The translations under genes and the position numbers were made by a program. The notes beneath the pieces are model-generated. The model made no database searches, had not been told where the DNA came from, and saw nothing but the letters and a program-made list of their open reading frames with translations. Below, piece by piece: positions 44,857-57,223 of a stretch of DNA of 64,000 nt. The DNA comes from Poronia punctata (taxonomy: Eukaryota > Ascomycota > Sordariomycetes > Xylariales > Xylariaceae): contig MU401454.1 in the NCBI GenBank assembly GCA_022579005.1, positions 62,001 through 126,000 on the forward strand, read 5' to 3'. Numbering within the stretch: position 1 is the first letter of the stretch; every line of letters begins with the position of its first letter.

Positions 44857-46271
44857 ATGGCGTCCAAATTTCAGGAGCAATCCCACTACGAACACAACAG
44901 CCCGCCGCCTACGGTGCGCGGCGCCGGCGGTGATGCGGGCGCGGGGCCGTCGAATGCTCCCGCAAGGGTCAGTGACGATGTCTCTTCAGCCGACGACCAG
45001 GTTCATGAGAAGGGGGCCGTGGTCGCGCCCATAACCAAGAGGCAGAAAGTGAAGCGACATTGCGGTAAATTTAAGTGGTGGTACATAGGTGTTGGTCTGG
45101 TGATTCTCATCATCCTGCTACCGCTCATGTAAGTATTCGCCCAGACAAGCTACGAAACAAAATTAACCTTGTCCCTAGCTTCACCAAGATTCTGCCAGCA
45201 ATCACACAGAATATCGTAGAGCACCAGAAGCTTCCCATCATTGGGGGCACATTCGTGGCGCTGTCCCCGACACAACTTTCTGTCACACTGGAGACGCAGC
45301 TTGATACGCCGTTAGCAGCAGATCTTGATCCCACCACTCTGTTTGTCTACAATAAGGAAACGCCAGAATATTCGCCCTTCCTCAACGTGACCCTGCCGAA
45401 GCTTCATGTAAACCACAAGACGCCGGTCAAGGTGGTAAACCAGACTGTTACTGTCACAAACCAGACGGAACTGGTCAAATGGTTTGACACCATCTTCGAC
45501 GAGGCGAAGACGGAAATCAGCGTCAAGGGCAAGACAACAGTCCACCTCGGAGCCCTACACATGGGCGCCAACATCGACAAGAGTATCGAAGTAGCAGCCC
45601 TCAACTACCTCCAGGGATTCGGTATCACAAGCTTGCAGCTCCTGATGCCGGCTCAGGAGGACGGCACAAATATCAAGGGGTCGTTGAATCTTCCTAACGC
45701 CGGTGTCTTGACGCTCGGTCTCGGCAATCTCACACTTGATTTATTCTCGGGCGACTTCAAGCTCGGCCATGTCCAGCTGTACGACGTCCTATTGCCTCCT
45801 GGAAACAACACGCGTCACTTCGACGGTAGGCTCAACATCGACGAACTCATCCCCAATTTCGGTACTATCCTAGACAGCCAGTCGGCCGCGCTAGCCGACG
45901 GCAATATCCGACTAAGGGCGACCGGTACCTCGGCCACTATCAACGGGGTGCACATCCCGTACTTGGAGGAAGTCCTGGGTAAGAAGAAGCTGGTAGCTGA
46001 CGTGCCCGTCATCAAGCTGCTGGGCGACGTCATATCCAGCTTTGCCGGCCAGGGTGCTTCTCTCACGGACCTATTCGGTGACACTTTTGGCAACTCGACC
46101 TTCATCGAAGGGCTTCTAGGCCACTGGAACAACACTGCTCCCAGCGGCGGTCTCAATATGACCAACGTAGCGAGAATGGCTAGGTCCCAGCACGGGTCAC
46201 GAACCATCAAAGCGCCAGCAACAAAGAACCTATTGAAGATGGGCTTGAAGTTGGCTCTAGCAAAGTTGTGA
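44857..46271 (+). CDS. DUF3712 single-pass membrane protein
   Basis: Exons 44857-45128 and 45179-46271 (50-nt GTAAGT...CCTAG intron) encode 454 residues. A cytosolic Ser/Pro/Gly-rich N-terminus with a basic KRQKVKRHCGKFK patch precedes one membrane span (about 74-92, WWYIGVGLVILIILLPLI). A large non-cytosolic β-rich domain follows, of the fungal DUF3712 type: VEHQKLPIIGGTFVALSPTQ, VTLETQLDTPLAADLDP, NLTLDLFSGDFKLG, and several N-glycosylation sequons (NVT, NQT, NLT, NNT). These proteins are common in filamentous fungi, resemble late-embryogenesis/AsmA-like lipid-facing β folds, and have no proven role. The C-terminus is short and basic (MGLKLALAKL). Topology is inferred from the positive-inside rule. 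Confidence 0.85.
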
Positions 46272-48850
46272 TTTTGATTTTTTTGGGAGAGAGAAAGAGA
46301 AATGGAAGAAAGATATCCAAGGGAACGCTTTTGGGTTGATATACATATATGAGATCTTACGAACAACAGGCTGCTAGGCAGACCCCCAACTATGTTGCTC
46401 ATGACGGCAGGATCGTGCTGGCATTATGACTAACTGTTTGGAACTGCTGCGCTGGTTTAATGCGCTGCGCGTGGCAATGTTTGGCAGATGATTTAATGAT
46501 TAATGTTTGGATAGTACCTAACTACAATACCCCAGTCGGAAGAATTGAAATAAAGCGTTGGCCAAGACATCGGCCGTCTATCCCAAAGATTCTCAATCGT
46601 CTGCTCGTAGTGATTGCACTTGTTACCTCGTCGTAAGCCCTAATGATCCATACGGGTTCTTAGATAAACTGAAGGCCCCGCGTACAATGTTGTCTATTTA
46701 ATCCCATTTCCAATTTCTTCACTACGACAGTGTAGCTTCCAACGAACCTTTTGCGCCGGCGCCCTATCCTCGGATGTCTCATGAGATCTCCTCGAGTGTG
46801 CGTTGACGCGTTCTAAAAGCACGACCACGCCGCGAACCAGATATACCCATATTTCGGTCCCCCATCCCAATCTCGCCGGCCTTCAGTGTTGTCCTAGATA
46901 GTTCAGCGTCCCTGCCACCTGTCGAAACACTACCTTTTGGGGTAAGCATTCACCGCACGAGAAGCCAGGGTAAGAAGATAAGTAGGATGGATGGGCTGGT
47001 AGAATGAGAAAAGGGGGTAATAAGTATAGCCACGAAAAAGAAAATTTAGTAAAATAACTACAACCCGGCCAACCGTTGACTGTGCGGGATGAAGGATGGT
47101 GGCGGATATCACTCCTATACCTACATACCGATTTTATGTAAAGGCGAAGGGGTCGAGGGCGCTGGCTTTGTAAGGTACGAAGATGAAGCGCAGTCGGTTT
47201 TCTGTAAGACAGGGGTTTGATTGAATAGGTAGTCTAGGTAGTTCAGGGCAGAGAAGGTAATTATCTCATATAAATGCTTAAGACCAGGGAGTAGCATGAA
47301 TACAAACAATCTACAAAAAAAAAGACAACGCTTTCTTCTTACCTACTGAGACCTAACCTAATGTAGGTATCGGCCTGTTTCTTGGGTTGGGTAGATAGGG
47401 GCTGTCTGAACAACTCCTATTGGAATTATGCAACCTACGCAAAGGAGCAGCGTCTACAACCTGAACAGCCAACTAGTAGGTAATCGACCGAGGCGACTTA
47501 GGGAGAGGAAAGAGAGAGCAAGAGAGAAAAAATCGATAGTAACGCTCTGTATTGCAGGTAGAGGCGTGAGTAAAAGTGTGCTTTGTATATATCCCTCAAA
47601 TGGCTGCGCCTACCCTAGATCATGAGCCGGATTTTTTTAAACCAAAACCTAGACGAGAGTACATCGCCTCGATACTCGTAACGATTAGCCCACAGCTCGA
47701 AGCCCGGCCTTCTCTTATTTAAGAGACCAATTAAGAGTGACAAGACTGGCTTTTCAAGATATTTTCAGTTATTTTAACCTACACATACAGTGTTCCAACG
47801 TCTCAAGTTCTACCACCTGTACACTTTTAGGAAACCAGGCATACTATTTGCTCTTTCTGTTAGTATAGGTATACTAATGATAGATGAGGGGCCATAGAGA
47901 CTACACACCTAGTTACCTAGGATTTGGTTTAGAACAGGTTTTAGAATACTGAAAGGTTGATATATGAAGCATATAACGAGATATTTGGAATGTTGGCTCT
48001 TCATGTTCAACTTCAGTGGGTATTCGCAGAGATTGTCGCCAGGCAGATCTTAGATAGATTATTCCTTGGATCTTGGATAAAATACATCGAGGAAAGCAGG
48101 AACTCAACGACGACCCGCGAATATTTGGGGGCATAGAGCTGCAGAGGAAATCACAGTCCAATTCAGGCTCTTGGACCTAACACTAATAATTGGACGCGGC
48201 TGACTAGAAATTCAACAGCAAAAAGATCAACAACAACACACTGATTCCGACAGCAGCTTCGACTCTTCGAGACTCATCATAGCCATATTAGTGGGACGCC
48301 CCGAACAAAGCACTTGGATTGCCTTTTAACTAGCGAGATTTGGAGCATATTCATATGCCCCGGCCCTGAAAATAATCACCTTCGTATGAGCCTGAGCACG
48401 AATACAAGAGGATATAGGATAGGGGGTTGAATGACGACCTAAACAGATGGCTGTATGGCTGTTTTGTAGTCTGCCTGAAGTTTTCTGGATCACATCAGAG
48501 GACCGTATCATATGGGATAATGTGAAGTTGCAGAAACCATAACACCTCAATACTGAATCCAACATACATTCCTATCTATTCTAGAATATTGTTTGATCTG
48601 TTATGAAGACAGTTGAACCTTGCCTACTGCTTTTCCACCCGGGGGGGGGCATATCTAGGTTGCCGTTTTAACCATTTTAGGCAATGGATGTGGGGTGAAG
48701 CAAATGTTCCACCCCTCTACTTCCGCTGTCTACGACTACAAGTATAGCTCGCCTGTCATTACCTTTTGAGAGCAAGCAGTAAAGTCAACCTTGGAGAATT
48801 ATAATTGCATCTTCTACTCCCGAAACTTATATCAACAAAAATAGGAAAAT
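46272..48850. other. 2.6 kb intergenic region, no gene seen
   Basis: Between the DUF3712 gene and the parvulin gene (same strand). Only short unsupported frames are present, with one TACTCGTA octamer at 47673 and a G-run near 48641. The last part is the parvulin promoter. Confidence 0.6.
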
Positions 48851-49417
48851 ATGGGTGGCAAAAAGAAGAGCGACAACACCAAGTCGGGAGCAAAAGGGAA
48901 CGATGCCCAGGGAAGTAAAGGTGGTGGGAAGATGAAAGGCGGACAGGCTATCACGCTCAGACACATATTAGTGAGTTTTTTCTTCCTGACTTACACTGTA
49001 CGTCTTGTTTAATGTTGGACCTACCTAGTGTTCAAAACATTCCAAGATGGAAGAGGCCCTCGCGGAGATTAGTAAACTGGCCGGGGCCGATGAGCCAAAG
49101 CTCAAGCACTTTGACGAAGTCGCTAGAAAATACTCGGAAGACAAGGCCAGTGTTGGTACGTGAAAGCTTGCCCTTACTTCATATGTCGATTCATTACACA
49201 GGGTGTCCCCATTGACCCTGATTTGACAGGCGGGTTTCTTGGCCCTAAGAAGGTGAAGGGATCTTTTTTACCGGAATTTGAAGAGGTTGCCTACTCATTA
49301 AAACCCGCGGATAATAATACCGGCGCTGGCAGGGCCGAACCTCACATGCCAGTGCATATCGGCACGGTTAAAACATCCGAAGGTTATCACATTATTGTAG
49401 TAGAGAGGAGACATTGA
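48851..49417 (+). CDS. PIN4: Parvulin peptidyl-prolyl isomerase, Par14/Pin4 type
   Basis: A small peptidyl-prolyl cis-trans isomerase of the Par14 subgroup, linked in animals to ribosome biogenesis and chromatin. Three exons (48851-48970, 49029-49155, 49230-49417) give 144 residues. The N-terminus is a basic Gly/Lys tail (MGGKKKSDNTKSGAKG...), as in Par14, without a WW domain. The rotamase domain follows: ITLRHILCSKHSKMEEAL, FDEVARKYSEDKAS, then at the exon 2/3 joint VGGGFLGPKKVKGSFLPEFEEVAYSL, and GYHIIVVERRH. The second intron ends at TTGACAG (49229); using the earlier CACAG would break the frame and lose the conserved Gly-Gly, so I chose the later acceptor. Convergent with RPS12. Confidence 0.93.
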
Positions 49418-49661
49418 GAGATGTAGAAGTTCATCCAAAATGTAGACATTGCGTCACGGCTCAGAGTGAAAAGAGTCAACTTTATGCCCAAGTTGGGCTC
49501 TGCTTTTTTGTCTTTATTTGGGATGCAGTTGATTCTCTATATCCTGCACTTATCGAGCCAGCTGAGTAGAACCGAATTTCCTGGCAAGTATGTTCCGAAG
49601 GCAGTGTCGAACAACCTAATGACCATGTTTTTGTTCCCCCATTAACGCCGGTTTATGTCCC

Positions 49662-50341
49662 TTACTGTTCGCTCTGGAAGTAGTTGAGGATGATGGATCG
49701 CTCGGTTGACTCCTCACCCCAGTCCTTGACAACGACGCAAGAGCAGTTGACAACCTTGCGAGCATTGCCCTCACGGTCCAAGACGCCTGTCCACAGTTAG
49801 TTACAACCGCAGCCCTCCCGAGACTAGAAGCAAATCGACTTACAGAGACCGGCCCACTCGCCGAGCTGCTTTCCATCGGGGACCTTGATGAGGGGGATCT
49901 TGTGCTCCGAGCACAGAGCGATGACCAGCTTCTTGTAGGCATCCTCCTCGCAACCCTCGTTCAGCACGCACATATGGGCTTGGCGTCTGTCCAGGGCCTT
50001 GGAAGCCTCACGGATACCACGGGCAAGACCGTCGTGCATAAGAGCAAGCTTCAAGACACCCTTGAGGGCATCCAGAACGGACATCTGACCCTTGGAGGCA
50101 TCGGCGGAAACTTCGACCTCCTCGGGGGCCTCAGGTGCGTTATTCTCTTCTACGTCCGACTGCAAAATAGTACGTCCGTCAGCTTGAAGCTCCAGTGTTA
50201 TAAAAACCTATCGGGAGGTAGGGCGGAATGTCGCATTTTCAAGGAGGGGCCAATAAGCAAATGCATCTTCCTGCCATTGCAAAAAATGCGGAATAATAAT
50301 CAACGGTTGGCAATAATATAGAATTGACTCTAACATACCAT
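49662..50341 (-). CDS. RPS12: 40S ribosomal protein S12 (eS12)
   Basis: Cytosolic small-subunit ribosomal protein. Exon 1 is only the ATG (50341-50339); exon 2 is 50159-49844 and exon 3 is 49786-49662, giving 147 residues. The protein reads [19 protein letters not shown], then [51 protein letters not shown], and across the last intron [19 protein letters not shown], and ends ILNYFQSEQ. An intron straight after the start codon is common in fungal ribosomal-protein genes. The intron-1 acceptor TTTTGCAG and donor GTATGT are good. It shares a divergent promoter with RPS22. Confidence 0.96.
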
Positions 50342-51127
50342 CTTGATGTGTTTGATACCGGTGCGATCCTCGAAGAGCTGGTTGTCGAGTATCTAGAGTT
50401 GTAGTGTATGTTGGGGGAGAAAAGAGGCGTACAGGAATCCGAGAAATGTTTCGCGATTAGGGATCTCAAGCAATTGGTAATTGAGCCTGGGCGCAAGGAT
50501 GGTGGGAGGAACCCCAGCACCACTGGTGGGGTCCAGTGTGTATCGCTTAGGGCTCGTTTTGCCAGAGTTTGTCCTATTGGCTACGCGCCGGTAGCTAAGC
50601 TCTGATGCGTACAGTGCAGGAACAATCGATAAGATATCAGTGTGCTCTACAAAACGATGTGTGGGTCTCACTCACCACAACTTGACCAAATCCATCGCGC
50701 AGGGTAAAATAAGTCGACCTAAGCTCGAATAAGCGCTGTTTGGCTGCGAACTTTTCTGTACCCACCTCGTGATCTTGATTCAATCTCTTTCCCTTTCCTC
50801 ACCTTCGCATCAACAACCCCCAAAGTCAAGTTCGACACCAAAACCGACACCTTTACGTCGCCCATCACCCGACAAAGTATGTGAATCTTCAGATAATCAT
50901 GGATCGTCAAGGTCCAGGATATTCTGGCTTCCCCTCCCCCCTTTTGTTTCAAGATGTGCCCTTCCTAGGCCAGGGGAGAGCAATCAGGCGTGTAGCAACC
51001 CTGATACGCTTCTCCTCTTCGGTATTGAGCGGGTAGAACCTCTTCAACCTGCATTTGAAGGAGGCACTCTCCATGCTCCAGGCTTTTGAAGGCTAAGATT
51101 TTTCGCGTCGAAACAGACACCGTCAAA
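50342..51127. promoter_or_regulatory. Bidirectional promoter of RPS12 and RPS22
   Basis: The 786 bases between the two ribosomal-protein start codons, which face apart. A possible 5' UTR intron donor for RPS22 (GTATGT at 50877) is present. CT-rich stretches (50770-50830) fit highly expressed fungal promoters. Short antisense frames here show no domain. Confidence 0.6.
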
Positions 51128-51967
51128 ATGGTCAAGACTTCCGTCCTTAACGATGCGCTTAACGCCATCAACAATGCCGAGAAGATGGGCAAGCGTCAGG
51201 TGCTCATCCGCCCTTCGTCCAAGGTCATTGTGAAGGTAAGATTCCTAGAATCCACGCTGTCGGGCTGGTTTATATTACAGTCTTCGCTCGACGGTCGTTT
51301 TAGGCAAATTACTGACTACCTTCTGATATAGTTCCTCACTGTCATGCAAAAGAAGGTACGAAGCATCGCACTCGACAATACCCTACCTATGCCTGCAGAG
51401 CCCCCGACCCACCCATTCGGCATGATAACTGGACGACGGTCTCATAATTCCCCTACGACCAAAGTCTTTTAAGTTGCCGATAGATCAATGCTCTGCAGGC
51501 GAAGGAATCTTACACGTTTCTCCGATTAAAATCACATGAAGTCTTGACGTTTAGTCTTTCGCTACATCATACTAAAACTATGAAAACAGGGCTATATTGG
51601 TGAATTCGAGGAGATCGACAACCACCGATCTGGTATGTGACCCTTGACCGTTGATCCTTTAGTTCTGTACAGGTTTGACTAATTTTTGCTACAGGCAAGA
51701 TCGTTGTCCAGCTCAACGGACGCATCAACAAGACTGGTGTCATCTCTCCCAGATACAACGTCCACTTGTCCCAGCTTGAGAAGTGGGTCGTTAAGCTGCT
51801 CCCCGCCCGTCAATTCGGCGTAAGCATCGCTCTAATTCCCTGCTTGGAGATTCTATACTAATCTGATTTTTCAGTACGTCATCCTCACGACCTCTGCCGG
51901 TATTATGGACCACGAGGAGGCCCGTAGACGCCACGTTTCTGGCAAGATCATCGGATTCTTCTACTAA
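51128..51967 (+). CDS. RPS22: 40S ribosomal protein S22 (uS8)
   Basis: Cytosolic uS8, 130 residues, the exact family length. Five exons: 51128-51235, 51332-51355 (24 nt), 51590-51632, 51695-51819 and 51875-51967. They join [19 protein letters not shown]...[50 protein letters not shown]...LPARQFG and [20 protein letters not shown] ending SGKIIGFFY. All introns are GT-AG; the 234-nt third intron is the longest. Confidence 0.97.
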
Positions 51968-52961
51968 ACAAAATACCAACTCACAAGCGAAGGGAAAATT
52001 AAAAAGGGTATGAACGGACTGAGCATTTTCGGGCGTTTGGGGGAATGAATACGTGCTGGGTGCACTGTTTGAAATTTGAGCCAAAATACACCATGATACC
52101 ACGAAATGCTATATGTCCGAAGTTCATCCCATCAAGCCTTTTGATTGGTTTATATGCTGTTGGCGTGGTATGTGATGAGAAGAGCTGCTAGAAATGGTGA
52201 CTTATGTTCCTATGCTGTCTAGGTTATGTTGGAGGACTCGTAAATGGTCTGTCTTGCCAGCACTTCTCGAAACCTTCCTTGATAGGTAGAGGATTCTTGA
52301 CGCGAAATCCAAGGTGAGACTCATTTCCGAATATGAGATAGGTACTTTGTACCGCGGCTTGCCTTGCTCTATCTACGCACGTATATAATCATATTTTCTT
52401 CCTGTATATCTGCCTTACGTGTTTATGGTGTTGTTACCTCGTAATATTTCCTATTTATACGAAACCCTTAACCCCTTCTAACCTTTTATCTATCGTTGTA
52501 CCTGAGGTACGTAACCCTTGATGCTAGTTTAGCATGACGGTATGACCCTTCTTTTAATAGCTTTAGGACTGGCTGATCGTGCAATCTTCATCGTTACCCA
52601 CTTATCGGACCGAGCGAGGAGTTGATTGGCTGAAAAGCGTTGAAGTTGTTGCCTGGCTTGGCCTAATTCGTTAGCTAGAGACATGCATCTGCAGCAAAAC
52701 TCCTAAACAGACCAAAGAAAGTAACCTAGAGTTACATCATCCCTGGTGCCAAAAGTTGACCAGTCTACAACCAAAATTATCTAAGTGGCCGTTGACTTTA
52801 TCAACTTCTGTCTACACCTCAGTCATTCCATTATTCTCTCGTTTCCCTGTCCGAGGCGGCCCAATGCGCCTGCCAACTTGTTTTTCGCCAGGTACTAATG
52901 CCTTAATAGACCACCTAAGTGAGCTCCCGATCCCGAACTAAGTTCCACCTTGTTTCGCGCA
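51968..52961. other. Intergenic, no gene seen
   Basis: About 1 kb from the RPS22 3' end to the GT90 start, both on the plus strand. Only short frames are present. Confidence 0.6.
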
Positions 52962-54896
52962 ATGCGACGGCGTCAGCTGCTGTTGATCGGCAGCATTGCC
53001 TTTTTACTTGGGTGCATTGCAAGCCTCTTTAGATTTGTTCCTCGGCCGGACACTTTACGCCACAGCTACGATATTCTTCATCCCCATCACGCACAAAACG
53101 AAGCCGACCAGCAGGAAAAAGGCAGTCAAGATGATAAATCCTCTTCCTCTGGCATATCGACGTCTCCGCCCGCGGAGTCGCCTCCTATGGCAGACCGGCC
53201 GAAATATAAACCAGCACCTATTGGCACCCACCCAATGCAGTTTCTAATAGCTGAGGCGGAGAAGGAGCTTGACGCGACAAAGTCAAGGCAGTCTAAGAAT
53301 TTGCGCCAAGCCGTTGCGGAGTACCGACGTCGCTATGGCATCCCGCCCCCTCCAAATTTCGATAAATGGTTCGAATTCGCACAAAACAATAGTGTCCAAT
53401 TGGTTGACGAGTTTGACACGATCTACGAATCGCTCACCCCTTTCTGGGGTTTAAAACCCACAACAATAAGAGAACGAGCTGCCGAGGCCCTGGGCTTTGA
53501 TAACGCCCTACTCGGGATTCAAATTCGCAATGGGAAGATCACGCACATGGAGGGCGGAGGAGATTGGCAACAGAATGCAACCGCGGGCATGATGGAGAAG
53601 TTCCTCCAATGGCTACCAGATATGGACCTCTGCTTCAACCTGCATGATGAGTCTAGGGTTATCGTACCGCACGATGATATGTCAAGACTGATCCAGAAGG
53701 CCAAACTCGTGAATATGCCGACCGCAAATATGGGCACACCGAAGAATGCATTCACGGAGAAGTCAAAAGGGCTTAACGAAGGGAACGGGTTCGAGAGTAC
53801 CAAGCTAACGCGCTTCAATGTCTTCGCGCACCAACCGACGTGGACACACTCGAGAATGTCCTGTCCGCCCGAAAGCCCAGCGAGGGGACTCGAGGAGGAG
53901 GAGATAAAGGATGATGTATCCAAATATGGTCTTGGCGACTTGGGCTTCGTCTACAACATCACGGCCATGTCCGATATCTGCTACTCTCCAAGTCTACGGT
54001 CAACTTTCGGATTTTTTGAGCGGCCGAACGCGTATAATATCGTCCACGACCTATTCCCCATCTTCTCGCAGTCCAAGATTTCATCCTACGCTGACATCTT
54101 ATATCCGTCACCGTGGTACTGGTATGAAAAGGTGCCTTATGATGAGGCTCAGGATAAGGCCTGGGAGGAAAAGGTCAATAAATTATATTGGCGTGGATCT
54201 ACGACAGGGGGCTTCAGCCGAAATGGTGGCTGGCGACACCAGCATCGTCAGCGGCTTGTACAGAAAATCAACGCCATCGGCAACGCTAAAATTCTGGTGA
54301 AGTCCGGGGGCGGGAGCGGGGGCAATGAAAAATGGGAGACACAAGTCGTTCCCCGCGGCGACTACAGGGATCTGATGGACGTGTACTTCTCCAGCGTGGG
54401 GCAGTGCGACGAGGGCGATTGCGCGGCACAGGAAAATCTGTTTAGTATTAAACCCCACGCCGAGAGAGAAGACGCATGGGGATACAAGTTCCTGCTGGAT
54501 ATGGACGGCAATGCCTTCAGCGGCCGTTTCTACGCCTTCTTGAAGAGTCAGAGCCTCGTTTTCAAGTGGGCCATCTTTAGAGAATGGCACCTTGAATGGG
54601 TCAAGCCATGGGCTCACTATATCCCGCTTAGCTTGCAGGGGGAGGACTGGCTTGAAGCTGTCAAGCACTTCGCGGATAATGACGCCGGCCAAAAGGAGGC
54701 TGAACGGCTGGCCGACCAGCAGAGAAGTTGGGCCAACGAGACGCTCAGGCACGAGGACATGGAGGTTTGGTTCTTCAGGCTCCTTCTAGAGTACGTACAA
54801 CCGCCTTCCTATAGCGCTCAACCTACTGACTTATTTTATAGATATGGCCGGGTAATAGACGACAACAGGGCCACTATCGGCTTCACAACGGACTAA
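52962..54896 (+). CDS. GT90 (CAP10-type) glycosyltransferase, type II membrane protein
   Basis: A Golgi-type glycosyltransferase of family GT90, whose fungal members add xylose or related sugars to glycans and capsule polymers. The protein has a short basic cytosolic tail MRRRQ, one signal anchor (about residues 6-24, LLLIGSIAFLLGCIASLF), a Ser/Pro-rich stem, then the CAP10 domain: DLCFNLHDESRVIVPHDDM, LGFVYNITAMSDICYSPSL, YADILYPSPWYWYE, NKLYWRGSTTGG, HRQRLVQ, and YKFLLDMDGNAFSGRFYAFL with KWAIFREWHLEWVKPWAHY. Exon 1 is 52962-54790; a 51-nt intron (54791-54841, GTACGT...TATAG) without stops separates the last exon, giving 627 residues. If the intron were retained the protein would still be in frame. 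The ATG at 52962 is chosen because it directly precedes the anchor. Confidence 0.92.
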   Translation: MRRRQLLLIGSIAFLLGCIASLFRFVPRPDTLRHSYDILHPHHAQNEADQQEKGSQDDKSSSSGISTSPPAESPPMADRPKYKPAPIGTHPMQFLIAEAEKELDATKSRQSKNLRQAVAEYRRRYGIPPPPNFDKWFEFAQNNSVQLVDEFDTIYESLTPFWGLKPTTIRERAAEALGFDNALLGIQIRNGKITHMEGGGDWQQNATAGMMEKFLQWLPDMDLCFNLHDESRVIVPHDDMSRLIQKAKLVNMPTANMGTPKNAFTEKSKGLNEGNGFESTKLTRFNVFAHQPTWTHSRMSCPPESPARGLEEEEIKDDVSKYGLGDLGFVYNITAMSDICYSPSLRSTFGFFERPNAYNIVHDLFPIFSQSKISSYADILYPSPWYWYEKVPYDEAQDKAWEEKVNKLYWRGSTTGGFSRNGGWRHQHRQRLVQKINAIGNAKILVKSGGGSGGNEKWETQVVPRGDYRDLMDVYFSSVGQCDEGDCAAQENLFSIKPHAEREDAWGYKFLLDMDGNAFSGRFYAFLKSQSLVFKWAIFREWHLEWVKPWAHYIPLSLQGEDWLEAVKHFADNDAGQKEAERLADQQRSWANETLRHEDMEVWFFRLLLEYVQPPSYSAQPTDLFYRYGRVIDDNRATIGFTTD

Positions 54897-55892
54897 CCGG
54901 CTTTTACGGTTACTTCCACGAGATACGCATGAAGGCTGCATGGTGATGGCTGTGGTAATAATACCATACATTTTGTCTTTACCGTGGCCCGGGATTGACA
55001 TGGCCCAGCGGAGCGTAATAGTACACATATATTTCTGGTTCCAACGTATCCGCGAATTTGTCCAATCTGCGCTTCATCGGTACCCGGGTTGGGGGGACTA
55101 TTATACCATCAGAATTACCGATATGCGACCTCAGCATGTTATATTTTGTCGAAAGAGGTACTAAATACTTATTGCTCTGCGTAGAAGGCGCAAAAGGAGA
55201 ATGAGTGCAGATTCCAGGTCCTCATAATATGCATGCCTAATGTTTGCGAGGCTTGTATGTATTATAGGCATTTAGGCACTGTAAGAACTTGGAAGAAAGG
55301 GCAAGGAAGGACTCAAAGGAGAGGTAATTTTAATCGTATTACATAGTACTACAGGACCTTACGTTGTGAGAAGATAGGAGGCCAGAGATTCGGGCTGTTG
55401 AAGGCATAGTAGGTAACAAATACCACCATGGATACATGCATCTTGGGTCTACATGTGCTGTAACGTCGACTTGCTTTTACCTCCATCCTTCCAACCTGGT
55501 CCTACCTTACAGCCTGTAGGTTTCTCTGCTTGAAGGTTAGGTGCCATTTTACCCCGCCATCAACCATGAGAGCTTAGGTAGCGCGTAGCGTCATACAGCT
55601 TGAAGATAAGTTTCAGCCCCACCTTTAGCCGTTCCTGAATGAGGGACGCGTACGTGTAGGCTAGCGTGGCTAGGTCAGTACTTGTAGGTGAGAATGCAGC
55701 TGTACATATTACTTTATATTTAATTTGTCTTTGACTACAACCTTCAATTTTTGTACCATTGTCTAATTGTCATGCCATCCTTTGTTGGATGTTGCCTGAA
55801 CAATTACTTTTCTGTTCTACATTGTCGGCGACGTTTACCACGGTAGCTACGACACCACATCTCAGCGCGCACTAGCAAAGTGCAGTTCCATC
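54897..55892. other. Intergenic, no gene seen
   Basis: About 1 kb between the GT90 and SWD2 genes (same strand). No supported gene or RNA. Confidence 0.6.
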
Positions 55893-57223
55893 ATGGCCTC
55901 GACGCCGATGGACCTCGACAACGCCGACGGGGCATCCCCGGCTAACAACACCCCTTCCGCCTCTCTGAACATCACACGGACGCTGGGCGGGAATTTGCCT
56001 AGCACTTCGGCTGTACCAGACGTAATATCAACTTATCGTCCTACCAAGGTACTGCCCTCTGCTTGCCAATTGCGCCCGGTTTCGCCCCCAAGTGCGATTA
56101 CTGACTACTGCCTAGCTTTTCAAACGTGATGAGGCAAAAGAAGGTCGCTCATCACAATCGTCGCAACCGTCCCAACCTTACGTCCTTAGTCTCGATTACG
56201 ACGATCCTGGCGAGCTGCTTATGACATCCGAGAGCGACGGAGCTATCCAGATATACAAAGTCCGAGATGGGCGACACGACAAGCAATTGCTTAGTATGAA
56301 GTACGGTGTAAAGCTGGCGAAATTCACGCATAATAGCTCAAGCATCATCTATGCAAGTACCAAGCAGAATGGTAATGCTACATTATCTCATTCCTGCCGA
56401 CGCTTTCCACGGCAAGATATGCTAACAGGGCGCACATGCAGACGCAATCCGATACCTGACGACGCACGATAATGCATTTATTAGATACTTCGAGGGTCAT
56501 GAGGGACCAGTCACGAATCTGGCGATGCATCCGGGAACCGACGATTTTATTTCATGTAGTAGAGATAATACAGTTCGACTATGGAATGTCTCAACAAAGC
56601 ATCCGACAGGCATCCTCTACTTGAACGCGCCGTACCTGTCGGCCTATGATCCTAGCGGCGAAGTTTTTGCCGTCGCTTCGCCGCCGGCCGGACAAATTCT
56701 AATATATGATCACCGAAATTTCGACAAAGCTCCGGTCTCGACGTTCGATATTGTCGAGTCTTGCAGTACAGTCGACACTGACAACCTTCTAAAGGGTTGG
56801 ACCAAATTGGAGTTCTCCAATGATGGGAAATCGATACTGTTAGGCACTAATGGCGCAGGTCACTATCTCCTAGATTCATTCGGTGGACATCTTAAGGCAT
56901 ATCTGAAGAAACCTGAAGGTCGGACAGGCCGCCTGGCACCGGGAGAGGAAGTTACTGCGAACGGTGGACCCAACGGTTCCAGCATGGAGAGCAGTGGGGA
57001 CTGCTGCTTTACGCCAGATGGAAGATATGTCGTTGGCGGCACCAGACAGGGCGTCGTTGTGTGGGATACACTTGCACCGCTGGGTGAAAACAAGACATTA
57101 TCACCGGTTCATATCCTCGAAGATGAGAGACCGGCTTCGGTGGTGGCAGTTAGTCCACGCTTTAACTTCTTCGCAACAGCGGATCAGGACTTGGTGTTCT
57201 GGTTGCCAGACCCACATGACTAG
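55893..57223 (+). CDS. SWD2: WD40 protein Swd2/WDR82 (COMPASS, CPF)
   Basis: A WD40 β-propeller of the Swd2/WDR82 family, a subunit of the Set1/COMPASS H3K4 methyltransferase and, in yeast, of the cleavage and polyadenylation factor. Three exons (55893-56048, 56116-56371, 56442-57223) give 397 residues. A disordered N-terminus of about 35 residues precedes VISTYRPTKLFKRDE. Typical repeats follow: LSLDYDDPGELLMTSESDGA, TTHDNAFIRYFEGHEGPVTN, SCSRDNTVRLWNVST, CCFTPDGRYVVGGTRQGVVV and a last FFATADQDLVFWLPD. The stretch after KLEFSNDGKSILLGTNGAGH contains a long loop with ANGGPNGSSMESSG. The first acceptor (CCTAG at 56115) and second (TGCAG at 56441) restore repeat 1 and 2. Confidence 0.92.

Noticed and set aside
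49156..49201. Parvulin intron ending at the first CAG (49201)
   Set aside because: The following exon would be out of frame; the acceptor at 49229 restores the conserved Gly-Gly-Gly-Phe-Leu-Gly stretch.
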